From: Microbacteriaceae bacterium
Lineage (GTDB): Bacteria > Actinomycetota > Actinomycetes > Actinomycetales > Microbacteriaceae
Assembly: GCA_003852775.1 (NCBI GenBank)
Contig: RDDZ01000092.1
Coordinates: forward strand, 1-42,116
Direction of reading: 5' to 3'
DNA length: 42,116 nucleotides
The translations under genes and the position numbers were made by a program. The notes under the pieces were generated by a model that saw only the letters and a program-made list of their open reading frames with translations, did no database searches and was not told where the DNA came from. Positions 23,923-32,389 of the stretch are shown here, in pieces (within the stretch, counting starts at the first letter, position 1; each line of letters starts with the position of its first letter).

Positions 23923-24750
23923 ATGAGCTTCGCCGACGTGCTCCGTGCAGGTGAGGGTTTCCGCCTCTCCGAGGTGGACCCGGATGCGACCCCCGGCTTC
24001 ACCGGGGGCAAGAAGGAGGGCGAGAAGGCGCTCGCCGCCGGCACGGCCGAGCTCGGCGAGCTGCAGGAGCTCCTGTTCGCCAACAAGGAGCACGACCCGC
24101 GCAGCGTGCTCCTCGTGCTGCAGGCGATGGACACCGCGGGCAAGGGCGGGATCGTGCGCCACGTCGTCGGCGCGGTCGACCCGCAGGGCGTGCACATCCA
24201 CGCCTTCAAGAAGCCGACCCCCGAGGAGCTCGCGCACGACTTCCTGTGGCGCGTGGAGCGCGAGCTGCCGAAGCCCGGCTACCTCGGCGTGTTCGACCGC
24301 TCCCACTACGAGGACGTGCTCATCGGCCGCGTGCGGCGGCTCGCCGACGCGGGCGAGCTCGAGCGGCGTTACGGCGCGATCCTCGACTTCGAGGAGCGGG
24401 TCGCGGCCTCCGGGACCGTCATCGTCAAGTGCATGCTGCACATCTCGAAGGAGGAGCAGCGGGCGCGGCTCGCGGAGCGGCTCGACCGCCCGGACAAGTA
24501 CTGGAAGTACAACCCCGGCGACCTCGAGGAGCGCGCCCTGTGGGACGAATACCAGGAGGCCTACCAGGTCGCGATCGAGCGCACCTCGACCGCGACGGTG
24601 CCGTGGCACGTGATCCCGGCGAACCGCAAATGGTACGCGCGGCTCGCGATCTCGCAGCTGCTCACCGACGCCCTGCGCTCCCTCGGCCAGGGCTGGCCGC
24701 CCGCCGACTTCGACGTCGAGGAGCAGAAGGCGGCGCTCGCGGCCTCCTAG
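23923..24750 (+). CDS. PPK2-family polyphosphate:nucleotide phosphotransferase
   Basis: This 275-residue P-loop kinase transfers phosphate between polyphosphate and nucleoside mono- or diphosphates. Walker A reads AMDTAGKGG (Asp70), Walker B reads FDRSHYEDV, and the lid region contains ARLAERLDRPDKYWKYNPGD. The preference for NDP versus NMP cannot be fixed from sequence alone. It sits between menD and menF and ends tail to tail with menF in a shared CTAG. Confidence 0.93.
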   Translation: MSFADVLRAGEGFRLSEVDPDATPGFTGGKKEGEKALAAGTAELGELQELLFANKEHDPRSVLLVLQAMDTAGKGGIVRHVVGAVDPQGVHIHAFKKPTPEELAHDFLWRVERELPKPGYLGVFDRSHYEDVLIGRVRRLADAGELERRYGAILDFEERVAASGTVIVKCMLHISKEEQRARLAERLDRPDKYWKYNPGDLEERALWDEYQEAYQVAIERTSTATVPWHVIPANRKWYARLAISQLLTDALRSLGQGWPPADFDVEEQKAALAAS

Positions 24751-25997
24751 GCGAACGCCTCCACGACGGGGCGGAACTTGAGCTTCGTCTCGGCGAGCTC
24801 CACATCCGGGTCCGAGGCCGCGAGGATGCCGCCGCCCGCGAAGGCGCGGATGTCGCCGTCCGGTGCGACCTCGGCCGAACGCAGCGACACCGCCCACTTG
24901 CCGTCGCCGTCCGCGTCGACCCAGCCGACCGGTCCGCCGTAGCGACCGCGGTCGAGCGGCTCGAGCTCGCGGATGAGGTCCATGGCCTTCGCGGTGGGGG
25001 TTCCCGCGACCGCGGCGGTCGGGTGAAGCGCCGCCGCGAGGTCGAGCGCCGACGAGACGTCGGAGAGGGTGCCCTCGATGTTGGTCGCGAGGTGCCAGAG
25101 GTTCGGGAGCTTGAGCGTGAACGGGATCTCGCTCGCCGACACCCCGGCGCGTGCGTGCGGCGCGAGCGCGTCGAGCACGCTCTGCACGGCGTAGCGGTGC
25201 TCGTCGAGGTCCTTCGTCGAGGTGGCGAGCTTGAGCGCGGCCGCGTGGTCGGCGTCCGCGTCGGCGCCGCGCGCGATCGAGCCGGCGAGCACGCGCGCCG
25301 TCACCTTGCCGTGGCTCACGCGCACGAGCGTCTCGGGGCTCGAGCCGATGTGGCCGTCCACGGCGAAGGTCCACGTGTCGGGGTAGCCGAGCGCGAGGTC
25401 CGTGAGCACGCGTCGCAGGTCGCCGCCCTCGGGCAGGTGGCCGACGAGGTCGCGCGCGAGCACGACCTTGCGCAGCTCGCCCGCGCGGATGCGGTCCACC
25501 GCCTGGGCGACGAGGTCGCGGTACAGCTCGGGGCCGACGTCGCCGGGCTGCAGCGCGAGGCGGAACTCGGTGCCGAGCGCGGAGGGCGTCGGCTCCGGCG
25601 CGGGGGTGTCGTCGCCCGCGACCGCGACCTCCGTGATCCAGGTGACGCCGTCGCGGCGCCCCACGATCGTGCGCGGCACGATGAGCACGCTCTCGTAGCG
25701 GGAGGACTCGTCGAAGGTGAACGCCCCGAAGGCGAGCAGGCCCGAACCGGAACGGCGCACGGGGTCGTCGATCGTCGCCGCCGCCGCGATGCGCCGCCAG
25801 GTCTCGGCGGCCTGCGCGATGCGGTCGGGGCCGCGGAAGGTGAGGCGCAGGGCCTCGCCGAGACCCGCCACGCCCTCACCGCGACGCATGAACACGAGGG
25901 GTGCGCGGGAATCGAGGATGGGCAGCAGGGAGGCCACCGGCTCGACCACCCGCGTACGGGCGGTGAGCGCGGGTGCGGAGCCCTTGGGAACGGTCAC
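24747..25997 (-). CDS. menF: Isochorismate synthase
   Basis: This 416-residue chorismate-utilising enzyme supplies isochorismate to MenD. The C-terminal half carries the family motifs: ELRKVVLARDLVGH (with the catalytic Lys), SSPETLVRV, HLATNIEGTL, HPTAAVAGTPTAKA and the Mg-binding region ending AETKLKFRP. GTG 25997 is supported by TAGGGT 6 bases upstream. It is convergent with the PPK2 gene and divergent from menG. Confidence 0.93.
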   Translation of the reverse strand: MTVPKGSAPALTARTRVVEPVASLLPILDSRAPLVFMRRGEGVAGLGEALRLTFRGPDRIAQAAETWRRIAAAATIDDPVRRSGSGLLAFGAFTFDESSRYESVLIVPRTIVGRRDGVTWITEVAVAGDDTPAPEPTPSALGTEFRLALQPGDVGPELYRDLVAQAVDRIRAGELRKVVLARDLVGHLPEGGDLRRVLTDLALGYPDTWTFAVDGHIGSSPETLVRVSHGKVTARVLAGSIARGADADADHAAALKLATSTKDLDEHRYAVQSVLDALAPHARAGVSASEIPFTLKLPNLWHLATNIEGTLSDVSSALDLAAALHPTAAVAGTPTAKAMDLIRELEPLDRGRYGGPVGWVDADGDGKWAVSLRSAEVAPDGDIRAFAGGGILAASDPDVELAETKLKFRPVVEAFA

Positions 25998-26003
25998 CTC
26001 TCC

Positions 26004-26009
26004 ACCCTA
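26004..26009 (-). promoter_or_regulatory. -10 element of menF
   Basis: TAGGGT on the minus strand ends 6 bases before the menF GTG. The hexamer of divergent menG lies 61 bases away. Confidence 0.55.
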
Positions 26010-26070
26010 GGCCGGTCGGCCCGCTTCGGCGGGTGACCAAGGGCCCGGGCGTCGCCGCATACGGCCCCGA

Positions 26071-26076
26071 TAGGAT
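26071..26076 (+). promoter_or_regulatory. -10 element of menG
   Basis: TAGGAT ends 5 bases before ATG 26082, or 8 before the in-frame GTG at 26085. AGGA within it could alternatively serve as a Shine-Dalgarno sequence if transcription began further upstream. Confidence 0.45.
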
Positions 26077-26081
26077 GACGC

Positions 26082-26834
26082 ATGGTGAAAAGGGCTGGCA
26101 TGGAGAAGCGGCCGGACGAGGTGTCCGGCATGTTCGACGACGTCGCTCGCGGCTACGACCGCACCAACGACATCCTCTCGCTCGGCAACGCACCGCTCTG
26201 GCGCATCGCGACCGTGCGCGCGATCGACCCGCAGCCGGGCGAGCGCATCCTCGACATCGCCGCGGGCACGGGCACGTCGTCCGCCGCGATCGCGAAGTCG
26301 GGCGCCACCGTCGTGGCCGTCGATTTCTCTCCCGGCATGATCGCCGAGGGGCGCAAGCGCCAGCCCAAGCTCGAGTTCGTCGAGGCCGACGCCGAGCGCC
26401 TGCCGTTCGGCGACGACGAGTTCGACGCCGTCACCATCAGCTTCGGACTGCGCAACATCTCCGACCCCATCGTCGCGCTCGGCGAGATGTACCGCGTGCT
26501 CAAGCCCGGCGGGCGCCTCGTGGTGTGCGAGTTCTCGCATCCCACGAACCCCGTCATGCGCCTCGGCTACGACGGCTGGATGAAGCTCGGGATGCCCGTG
26601 ATCGCGAAGCTCGCGAGCAGCAACCCCGACGCCTACCGCTACCTGATGGAGTCCATCGAGCAGTGGCCCGACCAGCAGACCCTCTCCAAGTGGATCCGCG
26701 GGGTCGGGTTCGCCCGCGTCGCCCACCGCAACCTCACGGGCGGCCTCGTCGCCCTCCACCGCGCGCGCAAGCCCGTCGACCCGGCGGTGCGCGCATCCCA
26801 TGCCCGCCGTCGCGCGCCGCGCGCCACCACCTGA
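26082..26834 (+). CDS. menG: Demethylmenaquinone methyltransferase
   Basis: This 250-residue UbiE/MenG-family enzyme methylates demethylmenaquinone with SAM, the last step of the pathway. Motif I reads ILDIAAGTGTSS, the family opening is KRPDEVSGMFDDVARGYDRTND, and ISFGLRNISDP and YRVLKPGGRLVVCEFS follow. It ends in a short basic tail. ATG 26082 fits the family N-terminus better than the internal ATG at 26100. Confidence 0.94.
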   Translation: MVKRAGMEKRPDEVSGMFDDVARGYDRTNDILSLGNAPLWRIATVRAIDPQPGERILDIAAGTGTSSAAIAKSGATVVAVDFSPGMIAEGRKRQPKLEFVEADAERLPFGDDEFDAVTISFGLRNISDPIVALGEMYRVLKPGGRLVVCEFSHPTNPVMRLGYDGWMKLGMPVIAKLASSNPDAYRYLMESIEQWPDQQTLSKWIRGVGFARVAHRNLTGGLVALHRARKPVDPAVRASHARRRAPRATT

Positions 26835-26850
26835 CCCAGATCGGCCACCA

Positions 26851-27912
26851 GTGACCCCGTCTCCCGCGATCGTCCGGCGTCGCACCCTCGGCGCCTCGCT
26901 CGGCCTCGGCGACGCCCTCTTCGCCTCCAACGAGGAGAAGTCGTTCGCCCGCGCCATCGAGGCCGGCCTCGACAAGGTCGAGGAGGGGCTCACCGCGCAG
27001 CTCTCGTTCGCCGACGACATCGCGGACGCCGCGGGCCGCTACCTGCTCGACGCCGGCGGCAAGCGCGTGCGCCCCGTGCTCGCGCTCCTCACGGCGCAGC
27101 TCGGCGACGGCGCCAACGACGACGTCGTGGTGGCCGCCCAGGCGGTCGAGATCACGCACGTCGCCTCGCTCTACCACGACGACGTCATGGACGACGCGCA
27201 GGTGCGTCGCGGCGTCCCGAGCGCCCAGACGGTGTGGGGCAACTCGGTCGCGATCCTCACGGGCGACCTGCTCTTCGCGCGCGCCTCGAAGCTCATCGCG
27301 GGGCTCGGCGAGCGCGCCCTCACCATCCAGGCCGACGTGTTCGAGCGGCTGTGCCTCGGCCAGCTGCACGAGACGATCGGGCCCCAGCACGGCCAGGACC
27401 CCATCGAGCACTACCTCGGCGTGCTCGCCGACAAGACCGGCTCGCTCATCTCGTGCGCCGCGCTCGTGGGCGTCATCTTCTCGAACGCGCCCGACGAGTA
27501 CCGCGAGCCCGTCACGCAGTTCGGCGAGAAGGTCGGCGTCGCCTTCCAGCTCGTCGACGACGTCATCGACCTCTCCGCCGCCATCGAGCAGACGGGCAAG
27601 GCCGCCGGCACCGACCTGCGCGCGGGCGTGCCGACGCTGCCGCTGCTCTACCTCCGTCGCGAGGCCGAGACGGATGCCGGGGCCGCCGCGCTCCTCGCCC
27701 GCCTCGACGAGGGCCTCGCCCCCGGCGCCGACGCCGAGATCTTCGCCCAGGCCGTCGCGGAGCTGCGCGAGCACCCCGTGACCGCCGCGACGCTCGCCGA
27801 GGCGCACCGCTGGGCCGACGAGGCCGTCGCGGCGCTCGCCCCGCTGCCCGAGGGGCCGGTCAAGAAGTCCCTCAGCCGCTTCGCGCAGGCGATCGTGGAG
27901 CGCTCCGGCTGA
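26851..27912 (+). CDS. Long-chain polyprenyl diphosphate synthase
   Basis: This 353-residue trans-prenyltransferase makes the isoprenoid tail added by MenA. The first Asp-rich motif is SLYHDDVMDD and the second is QLVDDVIDLS, with GGKRVRP near residue 70. The small residues before the first motif suit long-chain products, but the exact length cannot be given. GTG 26851 is chosen, 16 bases after menG; an upstream in-frame ATG would run back into menG. Confidence 0.92.
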   Translation: MTPSPAIVRRRTLGASLGLGDALFASNEEKSFARAIEAGLDKVEEGLTAQLSFADDIADAAGRYLLDAGGKRVRPVLALLTAQLGDGANDDVVVAAQAVEITHVASLYHDDVMDDAQVRRGVPSAQTVWGNSVAILTGDLLFARASKLIAGLGERALTIQADVFERLCLGQLHETIGPQHGQDPIEHYLGVLADKTGSLISCAALVGVIFSNAPDEYREPVTQFGEKVGVAFQLVDDVIDLSAAIEQTGKAAGTDLRAGVPTLPLLYLRREAETDAGAAALLARLDEGLAPGADAEIFAQAVAELREHPVTAATLAEAHRWADEAVAALAPLPEGPVKKSLSRFAQAIVERSG

Positions 27913-27970
27913 ACGCCCGCGCCGCCTCCGCACGCACCCCCACGCGCCCAGGCGCACAGGAAGGAACCCC

Positions 27971-29317
27971 ATGAAGCTCCGCCTCGCCATCGTCGGCGCC
28001 GGCCCGGCCGGCATCTACGCCGCGGACATCCTGCTCAAGCACGAGCGCAGCTTCGACGTGTCGATCGACCTGTTCGAGCAGCTGCCCGCCCCCTACGGCC
28101 TCGTGCGCTACGGCGTCGCGCCCGACCACCCGCGCATCAAGGGCATCATCACCGCGCTGCGCGAGGTGCTCGACCGGGGCGACATCCGCATCTTCGGCAA
28201 CGTGCTCTACGGCCGCGACATCACGCTCGACGACCTCAAGCGGCACTACCACGCGGTCATCTTCGCGACCGGCGCCGTGCGGGATGCCGCCCTCGACATC
28301 CCGGGCATCGACCTGCCCGGCAGCTACGGCGCCGCCGACTTCGTGAGCTGGTACGACGGCCACCCGGACGTTCCGCGCACCTGGCCCCTCGAGGCCGAGT
28401 CGGTCGCCGTCATCGGCAACGGCAACGTCGCGCTCGACGTGGCCCGCATCCTCGCAAAGCACCCCGAGGACCTGCTGCCGACCGAGATCCCCGACAACGT
28501 CTACGAGGGACTGAAGGCCTCGCCCGTCACCGACGTGCACGTGTTCGGCCGCCGCGGCCCCATGCAGGTGAAGTTCACCCCGCTCGAGCTGCGCGAGCTC
28601 GGCGAGCTGCGCGACGTCGACATGATCGTCTACGACGAGGACTTCGACTACGACGAGGCGTCGCGCCGCGCGATCGAGTCGAACAAGCAGGTCTTCGTGA
28701 TCGACAAGGTGCTGAGCCAGTGGCGCCAGCGCGAGGTCGGTCAGGCGTCGCGCCGCCTCCACCTGCACTTCTACGCGAAGCCGGTCGAGATCGTCGGCGA
28801 CGAGAACGGCATCACGGCCTTCCGGTACGAGCGCACCGAGCCGGACGGCTCGGGCGGCGTGCGCGGCACGGGCGAGATCCGCGAGGTGCCGGTGCAGGCG
28901 GTCTACCGGGCCGTCGGCTACTTCGGCTCGCCCCTCGACGGCATCCCGTTCGACGAGGACCGCGGTGTCATCCCGAACCACGAGGGCCGCGTGCTCGACC
29001 GCCAGAACGAGGTCGTGCCGGGCGTGTACGCAACGGGCTGGATCAAGCGCGGACCCGTGGGCCTCATCGGCCACACGAAGTCGGACGCCATGGAGACCAT
29101 CTCGCACCTCGTGAAGGATCAGGCGAGCTGGTGGAGCCCCCAGGAGCCCGACGAGGACGCGATCCCCGCCCTGCTCCAGGAGCGCGGCGTGATCTACACC
29201 GACCTCGACGGCTGGCACCGTCTGGACGCGCACGAGATCGCCCTCGGCGCGCCCCACGGTCGTGCGCGCGTCAAGGTCGTGCCGCGCGACGAGATGGTAC
29301 GCGTCTCCCGCGACTGA
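27971..29317 (+). CDS. Ferredoxin-NADP reductase, adrenodoxin-reductase type (FprA-like)
   Basis: This 448-residue FAD flavoprotein transfers electrons between NADPH and ferredoxin. The FAD motif is IVGAGPAGIYAA and the NADPH motif is VIGNGNVALDVARIL. PYGLVRYGVAPDHPRIKG and the C-terminal TGWIKRGPVGLIGHTKSDAMET are typical of FprA. A clear AGGAAGGA sequence lies before ATG 27971, so this gene, unlike its neighbours, is translated from a leadered mRNA. Confidence 0.94.
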   Translation: MKLRLAIVGAGPAGIYAADILLKHERSFDVSIDLFEQLPAPYGLVRYGVAPDHPRIKGIITALREVLDRGDIRIFGNVLYGRDITLDDLKRHYHAVIFATGAVRDAALDIPGIDLPGSYGAADFVSWYDGHPDVPRTWPLEAESVAVIGNGNVALDVARILAKHPEDLLPTEIPDNVYEGLKASPVTDVHVFGRRGPMQVKFTPLELRELGELRDVDMIVYDEDFDYDEASRRAIESNKQVFVIDKVLSQWRQREVGQASRRLHLHFYAKPVEIVGDENGITAFRYERTEPDGSGGVRGTGEIREVPVQAVYRAVGYFGSPLDGIPFDEDRGVIPNHEGRVLDRQNEVVPGVYATGWIKRGPVGLIGHTKSDAMETISHLVKDQASWWSPQEPDEDAIPALLQERGVIYTDLDGWHRLDAHEIALGAPHGRARVKVVPRDEMVRVSRD

Positions 29318-29324
29318 CGCTCCC

Positions 29325-29370
29325 GTTAGTTGCACGCGCGCCCGTAAGTACGGGCGCGCGTGCAACTAAC
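29325..29370. terminator. Perfect 22-bp palindromic hairpin between convergent genes
   Basis: 29325-29346 and 29349-29370 are exact reverse complements over 22 bp with only AG between them; the arm begins GTTAGTTGCACGCGCGCCCG. It sits 7 bases after the fpr stop and 3 bases before the stop of cls on the other strand, so it is placed to end both transcripts. In size and placement it resembles the element at 9618, but the sequence is unrelated. Confidence 0.75.
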
Positions 29371-29373
29371 CGG

Positions 29374-30879
29374 TCACTGGAGGCCGGCGGTGAGGCGCAT
29401 GAGGTTGTCGACGATGCGGATGGCGCGCGGCCGCTGCTGCCACTCCTCGAGGGTGAGCTCGCGGCTCACCGCGCGGTAGGAGTCCTCCACCTCGCGGAGC
29501 TGGCTGAGGAACGGCTCGCCGTGCACCATGACCGAGATCTCGAGGTCGAGCGTGAACGAGCGCATGTCCATGTTGCTCGAGCCGATGATCGCGACCTCGT
29601 CGTCGAAGGTCATGTGCTTCGCGTGCAGGATCGTCGGGGCCGGGTAGAGGTAGATCTTCACGCCCGCCTTGAGCAGCGCCTCGTAGTAGCTGCGCTGCGC
29701 GTGGTACACCATGAACTGGTCGCCCATCTCGGACACGAACAGCTCGACGTGCAGCCCCGACTGGGCGGCCGTCGTCACGGCGTAGAGCATCGAGTCGTCG
29801 GGCACGAAGTACGGGCTCACGAGGACGATGCGCTTCTGCGCGTTGTAGACGAGCGAGTTGAAGAGCCGCAGGTTGTTCTCGACCGAGAACCCCGGGCCGC
29901 TCGGCACGACCTGGCAGTCGAGGTGGCCGTCTCCCGTGAGGCGAACGGGCGCCGCCTCCCGCACGAGCAGCTCGTCCGTCTCCGAGTACCAGTCGGTGAC
30001 GAAGATCGCGTCGATGCCCGCGACCACGGGCCCCTCGAACCGCACCCAGTAGTCCTTCCAGTGCAGTCCCTTCCGGTGGTTCTTCCGCTTCTGGTACGGG
30101 GTCTCGATGACGTTGAGCGAGCCCGTGAAGGCGACCTCGCCGTCGATCACGAGGAGCTTGCGGTGGTTGCGCAGGTCGGGGCGCTGGAACCGCCCCTTGA
30201 AGGGCTGCAGCGGCAGCATGAGGTGCCACTCGATGCCCGCGTCGGTGAGGAACCGCTTCGTGCGGCGGAAGCCGGGGTACTGCCAGTTGCCGAGGTGGTC
30301 GAGCAGCACGCGCACCTTCACGCCGCGGGCCCGGGCCTCGGCGAGCGCCTCGAAGAACGGCCGCGTCGTCGCGTCGAGCGACAGTATGTAGAACTCGACG
30401 TGGATGATCCGCTTCGCCCTGCGGATCTCCTCGACCATCGCGTCGAGGGCCTCCTGGTTGTCGGCCCACATCCGGGCGCTGTTGCCGCCCACGAGCGGCA
30501 TCGCGCCGAGGGTGCGGTTGAGCTCGACGAGCGGCTCGAGCCACGTCGGCCACGACGGGTCCTTCTGCACCAGCTCGATGCCCTCGGTCGTCTCGAGGAT
30601 GTACTCGTTGATCTCGCGCTGCTTGCGGCGGCGGCCCTTGGGCAGCCGCGCGCTCCCGAACAGGAGGAAGAACAGCACCCCGAGGTAGGGGATGAAGAAG
30701 ATCGCGAGCAGCCACGCCATCGCCGTCTGCGGACGGCGGTTGCGCGGCACGATGACGAGCGCCGCGATCCGGACGCCGAGGTCGATCAGGATGAGGGCGA
30801 TGACGGACGCGAGCGAGAGCCACGCGAGCAGTCCGTCGTCCACAGCCTCAGTCTGGCCTGCCGCGGCGAACGCCGCCAT
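29374..30879 (-). CDS. cls: Cardiolipin synthase (phospholipase D family)
   Basis: This protein of about 501 residues makes cardiolipin from phosphatidylglycerol in the membrane. Two N-terminal membrane helices with the PLDc_N signature (IVPRNRRPQTAMAWLLAIFFIPYLGVLFF) precede two HKD motifs (RNHRKLLVIDGEVAFTGS and LHAKHMTFDDEVAIIGSSN). ATG 30879 is chosen because GAGG lies 9 bases upstream. ATG 30900, which overlaps the nagB stop as TGATG, and GTG 30843 remain possible. It follows nagB on the same strand and may be read through from the amino-sugar operon. Confidence 0.9.
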   Translation of the reverse strand: MAAFAAAGQTEAVDDGLLAWLSLASVIALILIDLGVRIAALVIVPRNRRPQTAMAWLLAIFFIPYLGVLFFLLFGSARLPKGRRRKQREINEYILETTEGIELVQKDPSWPTWLEPLVELNRTLGAMPLVGGNSARMWADNQEALDAMVEEIRRAKRIIHVEFYILSLDATTRPFFEALAEARARGVKVRVLLDHLGNWQYPGFRRTKRFLTDAGIEWHLMLPLQPFKGRFQRPDLRNHRKLLVIDGEVAFTGSLNVIETPYQKRKNHRKGLHWKDYWVRFEGPVVAGIDAIFVTDWYSETDELLVREAAPVRLTGDGHLDCQVVPSGPGFSVENNLRLFNSLVYNAQKRIVLVSPYFVPDDSMLYAVTTAAQSGLHVELFVSEMGDQFMVYHAQRSYYEALLKAGVKIYLYPAPTILHAKHMTFDDEVAIIGSSNMDMRSFTLDLEISVMVHGEPFLSQLREVEDSYRAVSRELTLEEWQQRPRAIRIVDNLMRLTAGLQ

Positions 30880-30899
30880 CGCGCCGCGCCTCGCGGACA

Positions 30900-31643
30900 T
30901 CAGGTGGAGCGGATCGCGCCCGCCTGGGCGAGCCCGGCGGCGGCCTCCTCGTCGGCGATCACGGTGACGTCGTCGTGCAGCTGGAGCGCGGACGCCGGGC
31001 ACGCCGGATCGACGGGGCCTCGGAGTGCGCGCTCGAGCGCCTCGGCCTTCGCGGCGCCGCGCGCGATGAGCAGGATCCGGCGTGCTTCGAGGATCGTGCC
31101 GACCCCCTGCGAGAGGGCGGCCTCGGGGGTGTCGGCGAGCGTGCTCAGGAGCCCGCGGTTGGCTTGGCGCGTCGAGGGCGCGAGCTGGACGACGCGCGTG
31201 CGGCTCGCGACGTCCGTGCCCGGCTCGTTGAACGCGATGTGCCCGTTGCGTCCGATGCCGAGCACCTGCAGGTCGACTCCCCGGGCGAGCACCCGCTCGT
31301 AGCGGACGCACTCCTCGTCCGGGTCGGGTGCGTCCCCGCGCAGGAAGTCGCAGTGCTCACGCGCGATGCCGAGCGGTCCGGTCACCTCGCGGTGAAGCTG
31401 GTGCGCGTACGAGTCGGCGTGGTCGGGCGCGAGTCCGAGGTACTCGTCGAGGGCGACCGCGTGTGCGCGCGAGAAGTCGACGAGGCCCGCCTGCCGTCTC
31501 CGGGCGAGCTCGGCGTAGAGCGGCGCGGGCGTCGCCCCGGTCGCGAAGCCGAGGGTGGCATCCGGGCGCGCGGCGACGACCTCGGCGACGAGGTTCGCCC
31601 CCGTCGCGATCGCGTCATCCGCTCCGACGACGACGCGGATCAC
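30900..31643 (-). CDS. nagB: Glucosamine-6-phosphate deaminase
   Basis: This 247-residue isomerase-deaminase converts glucosamine-6-P to fructose-6-P and ammonia. Asp66 in VALDEYLGL is the general base. GIGRNGHIAFNEPGT holds the catalytic His135 and Glu140, with Asn in the place of the E. coli Asp, as in many Gram-positive NagB proteins. The phosphate loop is GFATGATPAPLY. The GTG start overlaps the stop of the SIS gene. It is the terminal metabolic step encoded by the operon. Confidence 0.94.
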   Translation of the reverse strand: MIRVVVGADDAIATGANLVAEVVAARPDATLGFATGATPAPLYAELARRRQAGLVDFSRAHAVALDEYLGLAPDHADSYAHQLHREVTGPLGIAREHCDFLRGDAPDPDEECVRYERVLARGVDLQVLGIGRNGHIAFNEPGTDVASRTRVVQLAPSTRQANRGLLSTLADTPEAALSQGVGTILEARRILLIARGAAKAEALERALRGPVDPACPASALQLHDDVTVIADEEAAAGLAQAGAIRST

Positions 31644-32389
31644 GGCTCGATCGTGGCGATGCGGTCGGCGTGCATGGCCTCGATGGCAGCGTTGCGCCCG
31701 TCGCCGTCGGGCATGTTCATCGACCGGTAGACGGGGGGCACGAGGCCCTCCGCCAGGTAGCGCCGCGCGATGCCCTCGGTGATCATCTGGACGACGACGA
31801 TCCCCATGAGGTTCGACACGGCCCCGACCGACACCGCGTCGTCGAGCGGGAGGGTCGCGTCGCCCGCGGGACCGAGGTTGTCGATCACGATGTCGGCCAC
31901 CTCGAACAGCCGCTTGCCGGACGGGTGGCGCGACTCGACCTGCGTCGTGTGCGCCATCGATGTGAGCGCGATGACGGGGATGCCCTCGCTGCGGGCGATC
32001 GAGGCGAACTCCACGGTGATCCCGTTGATGCCCGAGTTCGACGCGACCATCACGATGTCCTTCTCGGCGTCGATGCGGGTGAGGTCCCACAGCTGGCGCG
32101 CGAAGCCCGGGTCGCGCTCGAGCAGCGGGTCGGAGACCGCCGAGAAGGGAAGGCCGCCGCGCGTGGCGAGGTCCTGCATGCGGATGAGGTTGATGGGGCG
32201 CAGGCCGCCCGCGCGTCCGGCCATCTCGTGCATGGGGAGGCGCGCGTGTCCGGTCGCGAAGGCCTGCAGGATGCCGCCCGCGATCATGCGGGGTGCGATC
32301 GCGTCGACAGCGGCGGTGATCGCCGCCTCCTGGGTGCTCACGAGGCGCGCGATGTGGTCGAGGGCGATCTGAGGGTAGCTGTAGCTCAC
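31640..32389 (-). CDS. SIS (sugar isomerase)-domain protein, UPF0309-like
   Basis: The 249 residues show the SIS phosphosugar-binding fold: an N-terminal helical stretch, FATGHARLPMHEMAGRAGGLRPI as the first sugar-phosphate loop, and VMVASNSGINGITVEFASIARSEGIPVIALTS as the second. This is the pattern of the uncharacterised UPF0309 group. Related SIS proteins include phosphosugar isomerases and the MurNAc-6-P etherase MurQ, but the etherase-specific residues cannot be claimed. It overlaps both neighbours by GTGA, so it belongs to the amino-sugar pathway. Confidence 0.85.
   Translation of the reverse strand: MSYSYPQIALDHIARLVSTQEAAITAAVDAIAPRMIAGGILQAFATGHARLPMHEMAGRAGGLRPINLIRMQDLATRGGLPFSAVSDPLLERDPGFARQLWDLTRIDAEKDIVMVASNSGINGITVEFASIARSEGIPVIALTSMAHTTQVESRHPSGKRLFEVADIVIDNLGPAGDATLPLDDAVSVGAVSNLMGIVVVQMITEGIARRYLAEGLVPPVYRSMNMPDGDGRNAAIEAMHADRIATIEP

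Noticed and set aside
23923-24750. PPK2 gene considered as a thymidylate kinase or chaperone-type ATPase because of its P-loop
   Set aside because: The AMDTAGKGG Walker A, FDRSHYED Walker B and KYWKYNPGD lid are specific to PPK2.
22669-25374. 901-codon minus-strand open frame opposite menD and the PPK2 gene
   Set aside because: It is antisense to two well-supported enzymes, and its composition is typical of the complementary frame in high-GC DNA.
28720-31302. 860-codon plus-strand open frame opposite cls and nagB
   Set aside because: It lacks domains and crosses the convergent terminator hairpin; the minus-strand genes carry complete HKD and NagB motifs.
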